A stretch of DNA of 64,000 bases from Cricetomys ansorgei (taxonomy: Eukaryota > Chordata > Mammalia > Rodentia > Nesomyidae), in NCBI GenBank assembly GCA_026225945.1, contig JAMJFZ010000239.1, positions 25,073,501 to 25,137,500 on the forward strand, read 5' to 3'. Position 1 is the first letter of the stretch. Each line of letters opens with the position of its first letter. Of the stretch, positions 46,385-58,894 are shown piece after piece. The position numbers and the translations under genes were made by a program. The notes beneath the pieces were generated by a model that ran no database searches, was not told the origin of the DNA, and saw only the letters and a program-made list of their open reading frames with translations.

Positions 46385-46620
46385 GTTTATTGAGGTGTGA
46401 ACTTTGATGAGGATATTAGAACTCTGGATCTTTTCTCTCTGCTTCCGGATCACCATGAGGTAGGTGTATATCATGACACTGCGTCTCACCTCTGTCCCAG
46501 AACAACCAAGCCAAGTACCTATGGACTTAAGCATCTGAAACTGTCACCAAAATGACACTTTCTCCTGTAAGTTGTGTACCTTAAGGATTTGGGCACAGCA
46601 ACGTGAAGCTAAACAATACA
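46385..46620 (+). mobile_element. MaLR-like LTR 3' part
   Basis: TCTCTCTGCTTCCGGATCACCATGAGG, TGACACTGCGTCTCACC, CCAGAACAACCAAGCCAAG and TGGACTTAAGCATCTGAAACTG resemble rodent MaLR-type 3' sequence. Diverged. Confidence 0.4.
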
Positions 46621-48023
46621 CTCTGAATTGTACCAATGACTTAAACAATGGGTACAGAACAAGAAATGACATCAGTTAAGGAGATAGGATTCCTAGCACA
46701 CAGTGACTTCTGAGGACACTACTCACAAAGAAGGTATTAGATTATTCCAAATAAGAAAATAAACAAGTATGAATATGCAGAAGGGTCAGTGATGAAAACT
46801 GTATGTCTACTCTCCACCATTAATACAATATTGATGATCAGAAGATTTTTTAATAGACAGGAAATACTTTGCAGCAACAGTTGATAGCACTGATGTAATA
46901 GGACATGAGTAATTATTGTGACAAATATTGCTTAAGGCAGATGCTGGGGAATGATCTCAAATAGCACTCATTTGCAAAGAAACTACCTGTTATTTTTTGC
47001 ATCATTTAAATGCAGCACAAATGAATGTTTTATTCCATTCCCTTCCAAATGTATTTGCAAAATACAGCTAGCCACTTGTATTGAAACATCATTGTAACTT
47101 TATCTCAAGGTAAGATCTGAAGTTCTCATTTCAAAGCACTTCATATCATTCATAAAATAAATTTTCATCTTGAGGGTAATCACAGAGTAGATTTCATGCA
47201 TCATATTACATTCAATTATTGTTAAATTGGCTGAACATCAGTGTGTACTATTAATATAATGGATTAGAGTCAAAAGGCCAGAGAGTGAATCTAAAAAATA
47301 TCAATATCATAACAATTCATTATGGACTGCGTATCTCTATACAAAATTTTTCTTAAATTCTATCAAAATAGGCAAGAAAAACGTCAGTCCTTCCGATCTA
47401 ACTTTTCCATATTATACAATGCAGTTTTTTCCTTCATCTTACTCTGCCCCCCTATAAAGGCTAGCTCATCCATAAGAATGCTCTCAGCACATATTTAATG
47501 GGAGGATTAAATGTATTTTCTATTTTAAACAAAAAACTTTGTGGAAAAAGGAATAAGAAAAGATGTGAAAATGTAAAATCAACAATTTTAGTACTGACTA
47601 TGTTTGTCAAATGGCACTGTACAACAGACACACTGTCAGATACTTGATATTTTAAAAAGTTTTAAATAATAACAGAGCGATACAGATGGAACAATGGTCA
47701 GGTGCATAAAGAAGGGAAATAACATTTTCTGAATGTCAACACTGCTCCAGCATCTGAGCATATATTGTTAAATTTATCTCAAAGTCCTTAGCCAGTGAAA
47801 GTTGGATCCTAGAACAAATTTGTTTATAAATACACACACACACACACATGCACACACACACACACACTTTGTGCTTTTCCTAAATTGTATTGCTTTGTCA
47901 CCAGTGCTCTGTAGCTTTATGGGAATGGGGGAGATATTAGTCCTAAGATAGCTCAAAGTCATAATTCTGGGAAAGCTATAAAGAGACAAAAGACAGAATT
48001 TAATTTTTAATTTACTTTTAAAA
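46621..48023. other. Unique AT-rich sequence with (CA)n at 47832-47867
   Basis: No gene or family is recognised. The CA tract has a single TG interruption. Confidence 0.5.
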
Positions 48024-48166
48024 TATTTTCCTTTAATCATGTATATGTGTCTCTGTGTGAGAATGTGCATACCAGTGCAGGTGCCCGCAAAAGCCAGAGG
48101 CATTGTGGGTTGGGTTCTATTCAAGACTATTCCATGCACATAACCACTGAGCTGATGGACTGGACT
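48024..48166 (-). mobile_element. B2/B3-type SINE, reverse strand
   Basis: GTCTCTGTGTGAGAATGTGCATACC, GTGCAGGTGCCCGCAAAAGCCAGAGG and ACCACTGAGCTGATGGAC are reversed B2-family wording. Confidence 0.65.
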
Positions 48167-48324
48167 GATGAGGAATTTTCAACGATAAGACATGAGGTGC
48201 TGGCACCTTGAACACTGGAGCAAATATACTTATATGACATGGGGCAGGAAATAAGAAACAAAAGACAGGCACCAAGAACACTCACATAATGGCCATGTTC
48301 CTTTTTGTTGGCTAGTTTACTTTC

Positions 48325-48850
48325 CTTTCACTTTTATGGAAAATAAAATCTTTTTCTCTCACATAATATATCTTGATTATGGTGCCCCCTCCTCCCAGTT
48401 CTTCCCTAACACTCCCCTAACATCCAGATCCACTCCCGTTCTGTTTGTTATTAGAAAAGAGGAGACCACTAAAGGATTATAATATAATAATATAATATAA
48501 CATAATATAATAGCTAAAACAAAAACTAACACATCCAAAATGGATAAAACAAACAAAAGCAAAAGATCTAAAGAGAAAGCACAAGAAACACACTCAGAAA
48601 TCCCATGAAAATAATACTAAACTGGAAGCCATAATATTTGTGCAGAGTACCTGGCGCAGACCTATGCAGGCCCTGCTCATGTTGCTTGAGTCTCCATGAG
48701 TTCGTACAAGCTTTGCTCCTGTTGATTAAGGGGTCTTGTAAGTTGGTGTCCTCCATCTGGCTCTTCCACTCTTTCTATCCCCTGTTTTGCAGAGTACCAT
48801 CATCTCTGAGGAGAGGAATTTGATGGAGATATCCTATTTAGGATCAACCG
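48325..48850 (-). mobile_element. Rodent L1 3' region, reverse strand
   Basis: CCCCTCCTCCCAGTTC, AACATCCAGATCCACTCC, TTAGAAAAGAGGAGACC, TGCAGAGTACCTGGCGCAGACC and GATGGAGATATCCTATTTAGG match block by block the copies at 17175 and 37795. An ATAAT expansion lies at 48479-48512. Confidence 0.75.
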
Positions 48851-50599
48851 CATTCTAAATGAGTAAAAATGTTAATGCTAGGGAACACTACACACTTCAA
48901 GGAAGTCTTCCCTGAATCTTTAATTCTTGAGGTTTAGTTTAAAATGTAATGTACAAATACAGACTGCTTCTTTGTAGCAGACTTAACGTAAATAGTTGGT
49001 AACTTGGAATAAATATAATTTTATTTGTTAATGATAGATCAAGTCTTGACTTATCCTGGGAGTGAGCACATAGCTGTAATTCCAGGGTCCTGGGGGAACA
49101 GAACAGGTCAGAAGGTCATTAACCAACTTTTGTTCTGGGGATGAAGAAAAAAAAAACCCACCCCTGAAGTTCGCTGTGTTTGCAAAAGATCTTTTCAGAG
49201 AAGACATCACTCTTTTAGTGAACGTCGTTAGGTTTTAAGGATCTTTAAGGCTACAAAAGTAAGCTACAATGTACAGAAGCTGAATATGGTGGTGGTGATG
49301 TTAGCATCAACGCTAGGGAAAAAGATCTCGTAAGTGACAGATAAGTAGGTCCAAAGCTTTCGATAGGGTAAGGTCTGTCATTGAAAGGATAACTAGAAAA
49401 ACATCGAAGCTCTAATGACTCATTATTCTTTCATTCCAAGGGGATGGGAAATAAATTATAACACTAAACTGTATGCTTCTCACTCCAAACAAAGCAGGAT
49501 TGCATTTGTGTTTAATTTTAGAGAAATAGAACTTGACAGATCAAACTATGAGGTGAGAAATTGTGCTTGACTCCTCTCTGCCCTCATCTAGAGCAAAGTA
49601 ATAAAGAGAAATCAAAACATAGGGTTGGTTTGAGCTGATTTTTCTCCACTATTTCGTTAGTAAATATGAAAATCATATGCATTTGACAATATGCTGCCTA
49701 AGACACACCAATTCGATTTTTTAAAGGTCATTAAGTTGTAATGTACTCTTTCATTACTCCATTAATTTCTCTGAAATTGTAAGTTTAATTTAGCTACCCT
49801 TAAGTTAACTATCTCACTGAATAGAAAAGACTTTTTAATGCAAAAATAATATACCTACATTTTGACAAGATTACTACTTACCTTTTTTTTTTCTTTAAAA
49901 AAAAGTTACGAAGACAAACAGCCAGATTTATCTGCATGCGCTAATGTTGAGACCTGCATACATTTTATGTAATGAACTGATATTCACCTTGGCTCTTTAA
50001 TTTCAGTGCCTCACATGTTTCTTCCCCATCAGCTAATTCAAATGTCTAGGGTGTTACTGATTTTGAAGACAAGATCTCTTGATACTGTGCTTTTGACTGA
50101 ATGACATACAGGGCGTACGCCTTCCACACACATAAACGATGTCAAAGAACATGACACGAAAAATCAAAGTTTAATATCTTTTGGACAACTTCAAATTTTT
50201 AAAATCCATGGACTTTACTGTGTCATGTGTAACCTTATAAACCACAGCACGTTCTTTTCTTTCCATTTTTATTATGGAAATCTTCAACTACAGGCAAACA
50301 TAGAGAAAGCAGCACAGTGGATATCAATTTTATATACTACTTACTAACAATCATTTAATAAATTTATCCTTTAAAGACATATGTCCTCATGAAAGAAACT
50401 GTGAATGGTAGTATAATAAAACACCACTGAATTTTATATCATTATTTTAACTTAAATTGAATCCCATAATCCTGAACTTAATAAAGAAAAATTTGTACAT
50501 ACACGTAATACACATACACAGATATTCTACCTTCTCTCTTATAGCTCACCTTATTTTTATTTTTTAGCTATAGTTATGCCAGTCCTACCAAAAAAAAAA
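48851..50599. other. Mostly unique non-coding sequence
   Basis: A weak B1-like patch (CATAGCTGTAATTCCAGG) is at about 49065-49090. Otherwise nothing is recognised. Confidence 0.45.
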
Positions 50600-50840
50600 T
50601 AATATCAGCATGCAAAGAGGATTCTTGTACAACCATGCTTACTGTGCTACAATTTATGATATCCAGGTGTGGGAAACTACAAGGTACCTGTGAACAGACC
50701 AACGAATAAAGACAACATGAACTGAATGTTATTTGCATAGAAATATGTGTAACTAGAGGTTATTGTGTTAAGTGAACTAAGTCAGGTGCAGAAAGGCAGG
50801 TAACCCAAGCTCTCATTTATAGAAGCTAAATCAGGGATGA
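50600..50840 (+). mobile_element. L1 ORF2-end/3' fragment
   Basis: ATCCAGGTGTGGGAAACTACAAGG, ACAGACCAACGAATAAAGACAAC, ATTGTGTTAAGTGAACTAAGTCAGG and CAGAAAGGCAGGTAACCC follow the end of L1 ORF2 in plus orientation. Confidence 0.55.
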
Positions 50841-50841
50841 A

Positions 50842-51135
50842 GAGTGAGGAAACAGCTCAGACAATAAACTGTCTGCCTTGCAAATACATGACCTAAATTT
50901 GATTCTAGAACCCTTTAAAAATATCAGGCATGGTGGTAGGTGCTTATAATCCCAGCACCAGAAATGTGGCCAACAAGCTTAGCCTACTTAGCTTACCTCC
51001 AGGCAAGCAAGAGATTGTGTCTCAAAAACAAGTGGAAAAAAAATTGGGGACAAGGCTTGTGAAACAACATTTGAAGTTATCCTCTGACCTCTATATGCAT
51101 GTTTACACATAAATGTAAACATGCTTGTTCCTTCA
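50842..51135 (+). mobile_element. Long tRNA-headed SINE (B4/B3-like)
   Basis: AGGAAACAGCTCAGACAATAAACTGTCTGCCTTGCAAATACATGACC is a tRNA-like head. CAGGCATGGTGGTAGGTGCTTATAATCCCAGCACC is a B1-like middle. CCTCTGACCTCTATATGCATG is the tail part. I know this layout as a common rodent composite but am not sure of the family name. Confidence 0.6.
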
Positions 51136-51164
51136 CACACAGAGACACACACACCCTCTAGAAG

Positions 51165-51415
51165 CAGAGTTTGGATGTCCAGTACCCATGTAAAAGCCAG
51201 GTGTGGAGCTTCTGAAGGAAGGAGACAGGTGAGTCCTTGAAGCTAGCCAGTCTAGATGAAATTGTGTGCTCCAGGTTCACTGAGAGACTCTGTCTCAAAA
51301 TAAGATGGAAAACAATAGAACAAGATGCCTAATGTTAACATCCACAGCCATCAATGAGTACACCTGCAAACACAAAAGCACACATGCACACACACACACA
51401 TCTCTAAAGAAAACA
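51165..51415 (+). mobile_element. Second copy of the same long SINE, 5' truncated
   Basis: It begins within the element (GTAAAAGCCAGGTGTGGAGC). It continues with AGCTAGCCAGTCTAGATGAAATTG, GCTCCAGGTTCACTGAGAGAC, TCTGTCTCAAAATAAGATGG and a (CA)n tail. Confidence 0.6.
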
Positions 51416-51459
51416 AGTGATTTCCGATAGTACTAACATCTATATAAAAAAACAAGGAG

Positions 51460-51597
51460 GCACTGGGGAGATGGCTTAGCAGTTAAAAGCACTTGCTTCA
51501 AGGGATTCTATGGCCTCCTTTAGCCTCTAGGGGCATGCACATACACTTACGCAAACATTTGCACACACATGTAAATATAATAAAATCCTAAAGACAG
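51460..51597 (+). mobile_element. B2 SINE, internally shortened
   Basis: GGCACTGGGGAGATGGCTTAGCAGTTAAAAGCACTTGCTT is the B2 head. CAAACATTTGCACACACATG and TATAATAAAATCC are the tail. Confidence 0.75.
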
Positions 51598-52019
51598 ATT
51601 AAACTACCACAATGAAACCATTATTACCATTGACTTTAAAAAGAAACAGTAGAGTAAAATTAATATTGTCATCGTAAGGACATTATAAGTGTTTCTTCTT
51701 TTCTCTTGACTAATTTGAAAAGAAATTGTATAGCGTAATATACAGTATAATTGCATCAATGGTTCTATAAAACATGGAACTATAACATTTGAAAACAAAG
51801 GGCATATGTGTATGGAAGCCACATAGAAGACCTTTACTTTGTACACTAAATTTTAAAATATTTTTAAAAAATACTTTGAAAATACCATGCATGGCAGATA
51901 AAGTCAATCCCAGAAGTTAAGGATTATTAAACAATTATCCTAATGCTAGGTATGGGACACTTACATAAGAGTTGTTTACCAGGAAGCTTCCCAGAAGCCT
52001 GCAAACCATTCAGCCACTG
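51598..52019. other. Unique AT-rich non-coding sequence
   Basis: Nothing recognised. Confidence 0.5.
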
Positions 52020-53110
52020 TCATTGGTTACCCACAAAAACTGGATGGTAAGACCCTGTTGCTGAAGAGATCACATACCACAGTTTCAGAATTCAAAGAAA
52101 CCATGCTGAAACTAAGCTGGAAGCTACCTCCCTGCTCAAAGGCCTTCCTAGACCTAAATGTTGCTATTCAGACAGACAGGGAGGAAAGCCAGCAATGGTC
52201 TTTCTCAGCTTTAGACTTTGAAGCTACAAGACCAGTTTGCCAGACAACAGGTGATTAGTGGTACAATAGTGGCACAGCAGTTATGGGAGTAACCAATTGG
52301 TTTCTGATTGGCTCTGAATCCCACTCCATAAGAGGGAGGTCATGCCTGATACTGTGCATCTGGTAAAAAGCCCATGGCTTGGAGGTCATAAGCAATAGGA
52401 ATGAATCTACTACTTTTGTTTTCCTAAGTGAACATTTTGTCAAATTTCCTCCTTAATATCTACCCAGCCCTATAAAATACCATAGACAAGTGCTGTCCTC
52501 AGTCTTGGTCAGGAAGCTTATCTATGTAGTGAATGACAGTATAAAAACTCATGACTGTTCAAAGTGTTAAGCACCAGTGAGTGTTCAGTGTTAAACAAGG
52601 CACCCACATCAACTCCTCCAGGGTGAAGGGAACATCTGAGAGGAGGGCAGAAAGAATAAAGAGCCAAAAGATAGGGAGGAAAGCCACGAAACACTGTCTT
52701 ATTGGCATGGCATGACAATGGCACTCAAACTCACAATAGTTGCCTCTGCAAGACTGAGCAAGTAAACATTCAGTTGTAGATACAGGCAGGGCTCATGGGA
52801 CCCCACCTGACCCAAGTGGGCTAATGCAAGATTAGGACTATTAGAGTAAAGGAGGTCATGGTCTTCAATGGTGTACACAACCATGAATTACACATGTTCT
52901 GGTTGATAACATCATGCCCGTGACCAAGCCCACACACCCACACATACGTTGCCCTAATTAAACCCACTGTGATACTAAGCAAAAGCAAAATAAAAAAAGA
53001 CATGAAAAGTGGGAGGTTTGGAGGAAGGAAGAGATTCTTGTAGGTAGAAAGAAAGAGAACATAGACCAATGAGGATGAACAAAAGCATTATATACATGTA
53101 TCAAAATGTA
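52020..53110 (+). mobile_element. Lx-type L1, about 1.1 kb of 3' UTR
   Basis: GTGGCACAGCAGTTATGGGAGTAACCAATTGG, GGCTCTGAATCCCACTCC, GTATAAAAACTCATGACTG, GAGAGGAGGGCAGAAAG, GGCATGGCATGACAATGGCAC and GGGACCCCACCTGACCC run in the order of the rodent Lx 3' UTR. It ends near ATGAACAAAAGCATTATATACATG. All small frames in it are UTR artefacts. Confidence 0.78.
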
Positions 53111-53449
53111 AAACATGTATGTTTTTTTAAAAAATATTCAAAGTATATTGAATAATATGCAATAATGAATATATTATGAATAATATATGCAGTAATTATG
53201 AATAATAAATAATAATGCAAAGGACACATATTGGAGTAAAGCTTTATCAGAGTAACAAAATGACAACCAACAGCAACCCAAATCTGCAGGGGGAAATGGA
53301 AAGAATAAAACATTTTGATAGTTTTAAGATTACAGACTGTGTAACTATGTATGTTGCCTCATTTTTCTCTTAGCTTTCATAATCAATGAGTTATAACACA
53401 TTTAAACATAACTTATATAATAATAGTGCTAAGATTTCTGTATAAAAAT

Positions 53450-54300
53450 GAAGGAGATTCTGATGGAAGGTACATGTTAAGTTCCTGAGCAAGCGATAAT
53501 ACAGGAGTATTAAGATTATTACAGGAATTAAAAAGATACGCTAAAGTATTCATCTAATGCCAAAGAAATTAGCGCAAGAAAAAAGACATAAAAATTGTGA
53601 AATAACACAGACATAAAAACCCAGTATACTAAAAATACATTAAATGTGAATATCAAACAATCCGAGCAAAATGCAAACTATTTTCAGATAGTATGATCAT
53701 ATATACAGAGAATTCTAAGAAAACCGTAAAAAATATTAGAACTAGCAAATCATGCATCAAGTTTTACAGAACAGGATCAAAATTTACGTTTTATTGCTGT
53801 AGACCAGCAACAGATAGCTCAAGAATAGAATTTAGAGAGCATTTCATTGAGAACAAAAATGAAATATTTATGAATAAGTCTCAAAATTCATTTTCTTTAA
53901 GGAATAAAACATAGTATAAAAAATTGAAAATGGTATAAATGGACATTTATTTTTAAGAATTTGAAAGATGACTTACTATTATTAAATGCCTATGCTCCCC
54001 AGTTTGATCACTGGCATAATATGCACCAAAATGCCTGCTCATGAATTTTGCAGAAATTGACAAATTGATCCTGAAATTCCTGTAAGACACTCAAAGGATT
54101 AAAAAGTGGGTAAAACTCATGCTTCAAAATTTTATTATCTTCTAAAGCTTCAGTTGCACTAGAACTTTCAAAATGGGGAGATACAAATAAACGGAAAAGA
54201 TTTCATGTTCAGAAATAAACTCTAGCATTTGTGTCACTTACTACTTTTAAAAGTTGTCAAAATGATTCATTGGGTCTTTAGAACAAATAGTATTTGCATA
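53450..54300 (+). mobile_element. Old L1M ORF2 remnant
   Basis: CAGATAGTATGATCATATATACAG is the ORF2 reverse-transcriptase region (normally GCAGATGACATGATT). AAATGCCTGCTCATGAATTTTGCAGAAATTGACAAATTGATCCTGAAATTC and TTCAGAAATAAACTCTAGC are further ORF2 parts in order. Stops and small deletions break the frame throughout. Confidence 0.7.
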
Positions 54301-54351
54301 GGCATATGCAAAGGAATGATCTCCTCAAACAGTTTACAAAAATAGGTAACT

Positions 54352-54480
54352 CAAGGCTGGAGAGATGTTTGAATGGATAAGAACACGTTCTGCATAAGCA
54401 TGAGGAACTTAGTTGATCCAGGATTGTGTTCTAGTCCGTCCGCTCCTAGGACTCACCCACCACAGACAGGATATGTTTAT
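54352..54480 (+). mobile_element. Diverged B2/B3-family SINE head
   Basis: AAGGCTGGAGAGATGTTTGAATGGATAAGAACAC and GCATGAGGAACTTAGTTGATCCAGG resemble the tRNA-like head of B2/B3. The 3' part is not recognisable. Confidence 0.5.
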
Positions 54481-55988
54481 GGATGTTGAGGCCACAGCTA
54501 CATGGCATCCGATGAAATTCTAAAGACACGAGTTTATTTGGGACTGATAAAAATGTTTTAAAAGTAGATCACAGTGACCATGGTGTATTTGCTGAAATAT
54601 ATTTTGTTGCATACTTCAAACAACTGAATTATTTGGTGTGTGGATTACAACTTATTAAAATTATTTAAGGTGGTCTACCACAAATTTATGTCGGATATAT
54701 AAATGTGAAATGGAAGAAATCATGACACCCTCACCTCATTCCTCACTTTAAAAGGTTTGTAATGGGTCACTTGGAAGAAGGTTTTGTTATTTTGGTTTCT
54801 TTAAAAACACAAAATGGCATTTGGATTAGGTTTATGTTTCCACCCCAGGTGTGGTAGATGTTCATGAGTTGGATTTGGAATGCTTGATGCAGGTGCCTAT
54901 AATTTGGTTAGATGCAGCCATTCTGGCACCTGTAGCTTGTTTTGGGGATTATGTGCATATGGGTTTATGGGAACTTTTGACTTAGGGCATAAAAAGCCCG
55001 AGGCCCAAAGAATTGGTGTGGGCGTTGGTTGGTGGTTCCATTGGTTGGGTTGCTGTCATTAGTGTGTTGATTCTTAAAAGAACAAAGGTTGGAGGGATTG
55101 AGTTTATAGACCATGAGCTGAGACGCTAGTCTGACTCACAGTCAGCTAGTCGTCTCCAAGCTTAGAACGGCCTAAGAGAGGATGTGAAAATTTCTACCTT
55201 TCTCTCATTCTATATCAAGGCTGCTTGCAAAAGCTGTGAAGATTTCCTTCTACCCATTCTTTCTCTTTCTTTAAATTGAGGGTAAATGATTGTAGCGTAC
55301 TGCTACAGAGGTTTCTTTCATATATTCATTATGTATTATATGTGACACAACATAATAACTAACGGAGACATTCAGCTCATTTATTGCATCCTCTTTAAAA
55401 GAAGCTGCAGGTGGACCACGCCCCTTGAAGCATGTCTTCCTCTTCAAATGCCTTCGGTGTTTACCTGCTTCTTTGTGTTCTAGCATTATTTAAGATTAAA
55501 CAACCTTCCGAGAGTAAACACAATGTTATTACAACACCCTGACCTCACAGCATAGAATGAACTATTTTCCCTACGAATACCCAAGCTAGTTGTTAGGCGT
55601 GTACCACATAACAGGTTAAAACAGCCTTTTCATAGTCAGCTATTTATATCTGATGCACCTTCTTCAAATACATGCTATTTTTCTGATTAAGTTCCTAGGG
55701 ATACTGAACTGTATTTATTTGCATTTCTGTGAAGTTTTATGCATAGTGACCAGCCAAATCAATGTAATATGATCCCTTCAAGGCCTTAACTAATGTCACT
55801 CCTCCTGAGATATAAATTGTCTACTGCTCTCTTTGCTCCGGTTTCATAAAGGAATGTTAAATCACTAGCACTGGCTGAGTCTGTAGGAACTGAGGATAAG
55901 AGATTCTGCTGCATTTCTTAATTTACAGATGCAAAGTTCGTGCAAAAAAAATGAGCAGGACATCAGTCTGTCTGGGATTCAGAAAAGC
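54481..55988. other. Mostly unique; G/T-rich LTR-like patch at 54830-55090
   Basis: The patch contains GCATAAAAAGCCCGAGGCCC (a TATA-like site at 54989-54998) and long GGTTGG-rich text, unlike its AT-rich surroundings. It could be part of an LTR, but I cannot name it and see no second LTR. Confidence 0.3.
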
Positions 55989-56030
55989 CTTACACCTATT
56001 GTTTTCTCTCTCTCTCTCCCTCTCTTTCTA
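55989..56030. repeat. (TC)n microsatellite
   Basis: TCTCTCTCTCTCCCTCTCTTTC-type pyrimidine tract. Confidence 0.85.
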
Positions 56031-57309
56031 TTTTCTTCCAACTTGACCATCCTGTTCTATTGGAGACCTACTTCACCTTCAATTTTGTGTAACCACAGAA
56101 TTAATGCAATTTAGGAAAAATGTTCTTAAGGCCTATATTTCTCATTTTGGAGGAGAACGAAGAAAAATAATCTCCAAGTTGCTGTCCTGAGCCTATGCTC
56201 CTACTGTAGTCAGTCTTTCGTAATTGTATCCTACCCATCGGCCAACTGGACTACGAGCACCTGTTCCGGGTTCCTCTCACAGCCTCAACTTCCCACTCCC
56301 ATTAGCCGGTTGTTGGGCAACTGCCATTCCTTGGACTGCTAATTTTAAAATATCCAGGCTTTATCAATAAGAATTATGGAGTCAGACCTGCTTCGAGTCT
56401 GCTGCTGTCATCATAAAAATGTGAATAACATCCTTAGATCAAACAGTACATAAAAGAAACTTTAGCAATAAAAATTAATAGTGTATCCATTCGCCGCCTT
56501 ATGGTCTGCTGCTTATTGAATTAGACCAGTTGCTCAGGATAAAAATCATAAAGCCTACTAAAGAAAAATAACATAAAAATGCATTTGTTTATGATCTTCC
56601 AATATCAGGAGAGGAATCAAATCTGTAATTTGAAAACCATTTCTCAAGAATATAACTCAGTGCAGAATAGAAAAAGAAAAAAATTACCTTTACTCCATAG
56701 GATATGTTAAAACTGCAGGTATAAGGCAAAGAAACCGCCTACCATGTGTGGTTTTTCAATGTGAAAGACGATCCTTGTCATATCCCAGCAGTGGAAGGAA
56801 ATAAAGAAGGAAGATTAATGACTCTAGTGCAGGACAAAATAAACCTTGGAGTCTCAACAACCTTCATCACACAGCAAGCATGTGAAAGCATCATTACCAC
56901 TGCATTTTAATTGTCAGCTTCTCATCTCCTGACTATAGTGGAAGTCTTGAAATGTGCAAATGCTTCTAGCATTAAAGCAGAGTTAAAGAAATTGTGATCT
57001 GTAGGAATATGAGCTGTCTCTCACTGCTCAAACACATGTAAATCTTTAAGCTTCCCTTGCAGTCATTTAGCAATCCTGACTCAACATTGCTTGCACTCTG
57101 TGCTGTACAGTCAAAGGTTTGGGGAAAGTTTCTAGCTGCATAAACTAAATGTCAGTGCTACTCAGAATGCCTGTTCTGTGGCTTTGCTTGGATTACTGTG
57201 CTGATCCTTTAGCCAAACAGCCAGACAATGGTAAACAGCCTCCCATGGAGCCATTCACCTAACTGGATTCTTGGATTTGTTTTATTTGGTGTTGGTTGTA
57301 TTTTGTTTT
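56031..57309. other. Mostly unique, repeat-poor sequence
   Basis: A possible MIR core at 56360-56450 (ATTATGGAGTCAGACC...CTTCGAGTC). 56490-56620 (from CGCCGCCTTATGG to TTTATGATCTTCC) is the kind of AT-rich homeobox-site-like text often seen in conserved non-coding elements. No gene is recognised. Confidence 0.35.
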
Positions 57310-57445
57310 GTTGTTTTTGAGACAAGGTCTCATGTAAAACAGGCTGGACTGGAACTCACTATGTGATTGATGCTGGCTTTTAACTCCTGATCCCCCTGCT
57401 TCTACCACCCAAGTATTGTGCTTACAGGCATTCACCTAACAATCT
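57310..57445 (-). mobile_element. B1-type SINE, reverse strand, diverged
   Basis: TTGTTTTTGAGACAAGGTCTCATGTAAAACAGGCTGGACTGGAACTCAC, CTGCTTCTACCACCCAAGTATTG and TTACAGGCATTCACC are reversed B1 wording. Confidence 0.7.
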
Positions 57446-58435
57446 CTTAGGTATTGTATTTCTTCCCTTTTTAACCTTAGATTTATAAGTTTGGGAAACT
57501 ATAACCGGTTTTCTTTCTGAAATGCTTCAAGTTGATGTTTATCAAATGTGAACATTAATTTTTCCTAATAGTAAAGTTATAGTCATTTTAGGAAATAATT
57601 CTATCCTGTTCCATGTACAAATTGAGGTAACACTAGTAGTTGTTAATAATTTATCCCCACGATCCAAAGGTATTAGATTGTCTTCAATTTAACATCACTG
57701 AGCAGGTACTCATGCTGGCAGAGCAAGTCTTTTGAACAGTAATGAAGAGACCAGGTCTCATAGCGACTCTGTAGTCTCTAAGGTCCAGCCTGAGTGTGGT
57801 GCGGGATGATCACAGAGGCTCATGAATCAAAGGTTGTTAGGAACCAAGACTAAAGGTGGCATCCAGAGTTTTTAGGTTATCCTGGCTGAAGTTCAGTCAC
57901 AGAGTTACAAAAACAAGGGGCAACAAAGGTGCTCTTATAGCGACACTTGAGTTTATAAAGCCACAGATTATAGGATCAGTATAGAACAGCCCATTCCTGT
58001 CATATACCCAGTCATTCTGTGGTGTCCTTGGAACCCTACACCAACATCTTCCAGGGTTCAAGTCCTTTATCTAAAGTGGCAGTGTTTGCATATGACCAAA
58101 GCAGATCCATCTGTTAACGTTAATCTACCTCTGGTTGACTCATTTACCTAAATCAATGTAAAGACTGTCTTATACTATATTATTTAGAGAATAGTGGTGT
58201 GAATAAAATTACAAGTTCGGTGCAGGTGCAATTTTTCTGGGTATCTTAGTTATAGTTGGCTGAATTTACTGATAAAGACCCCATGGGGATGGAGGGATGA
58301 CTGTACTAGCAATCAATAACTGGAAATGATGTTTAAAAATCAATATATTTATAATAATATTAAACAAATGCATAGGAATATATTTAAGAAAATGTGCGAA
58401 AGATCTGTATGAGACACACATAACACAGCATCTTG
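57446..58435. other. Unique non-coding sequence
   Basis: Nothing recognised. Confidence 0.5.
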
Positions 58436-58790
58436 AGAGGCGGTTCAGCAGGTAAAGCACTTGTCTCACAAATATAAGGACCTGACTTTAGATGCCCAGA
58501 ACCCACGTCAAGATGGACAGAGCAGTAGATGCATCTGTAAACCCAACATTCCTGTGACAAAAAGGAACGTAGAGGCAAGAGTTTCCTCAGAAGCTCACAG
58601 GCCCTGCCATACGCACCAAGGTGGAAGGCCAGACCAATACTTGAGATTGTTTTCTGCTCTCTATACAAAATTCATGGTGTGTTGTGCCATACACATGAAA
58701 GTGAATATGATCACACATAGACACATACATGCACACACAGACAGACAGACAGAAAGAAAGAGGCAGAGAGGGATTCAAAGAACACTAATG
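58436..58790 (+). mobile_element. Long tRNA-headed SINE, diverged, with CAGA tail
   Basis: TTGAGAGGCGGTTCAGCAGGTAAAGCACTTGTC and GACTTTAGATGCCCAGAACCCACGTCAAG match the head of the element at 50842. GATGCATCTGTAAACCCAACATTCC is its middle. The tail is CACACAG followed by (CAGA)n (58736-58761). A 146-codon frame across it is not a gene. Confidence 0.6.
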
Positions 58791-58894
58791 AAAACAGTCA
58801 AGGAAGTCCTAAATAAAAATAATGACATGTTCATAAATTCTAATACTTTATATGATAATACTTTATATAATAATAACTTATTTCTCCAAGTATA

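Noticed and set aside
54830..55090. Retroviral LTR or provirus
   Set aside because: Only a G/T-rich patch with a TATA-like word is visible. There is no paired LTR, primer-binding site or viral gene.
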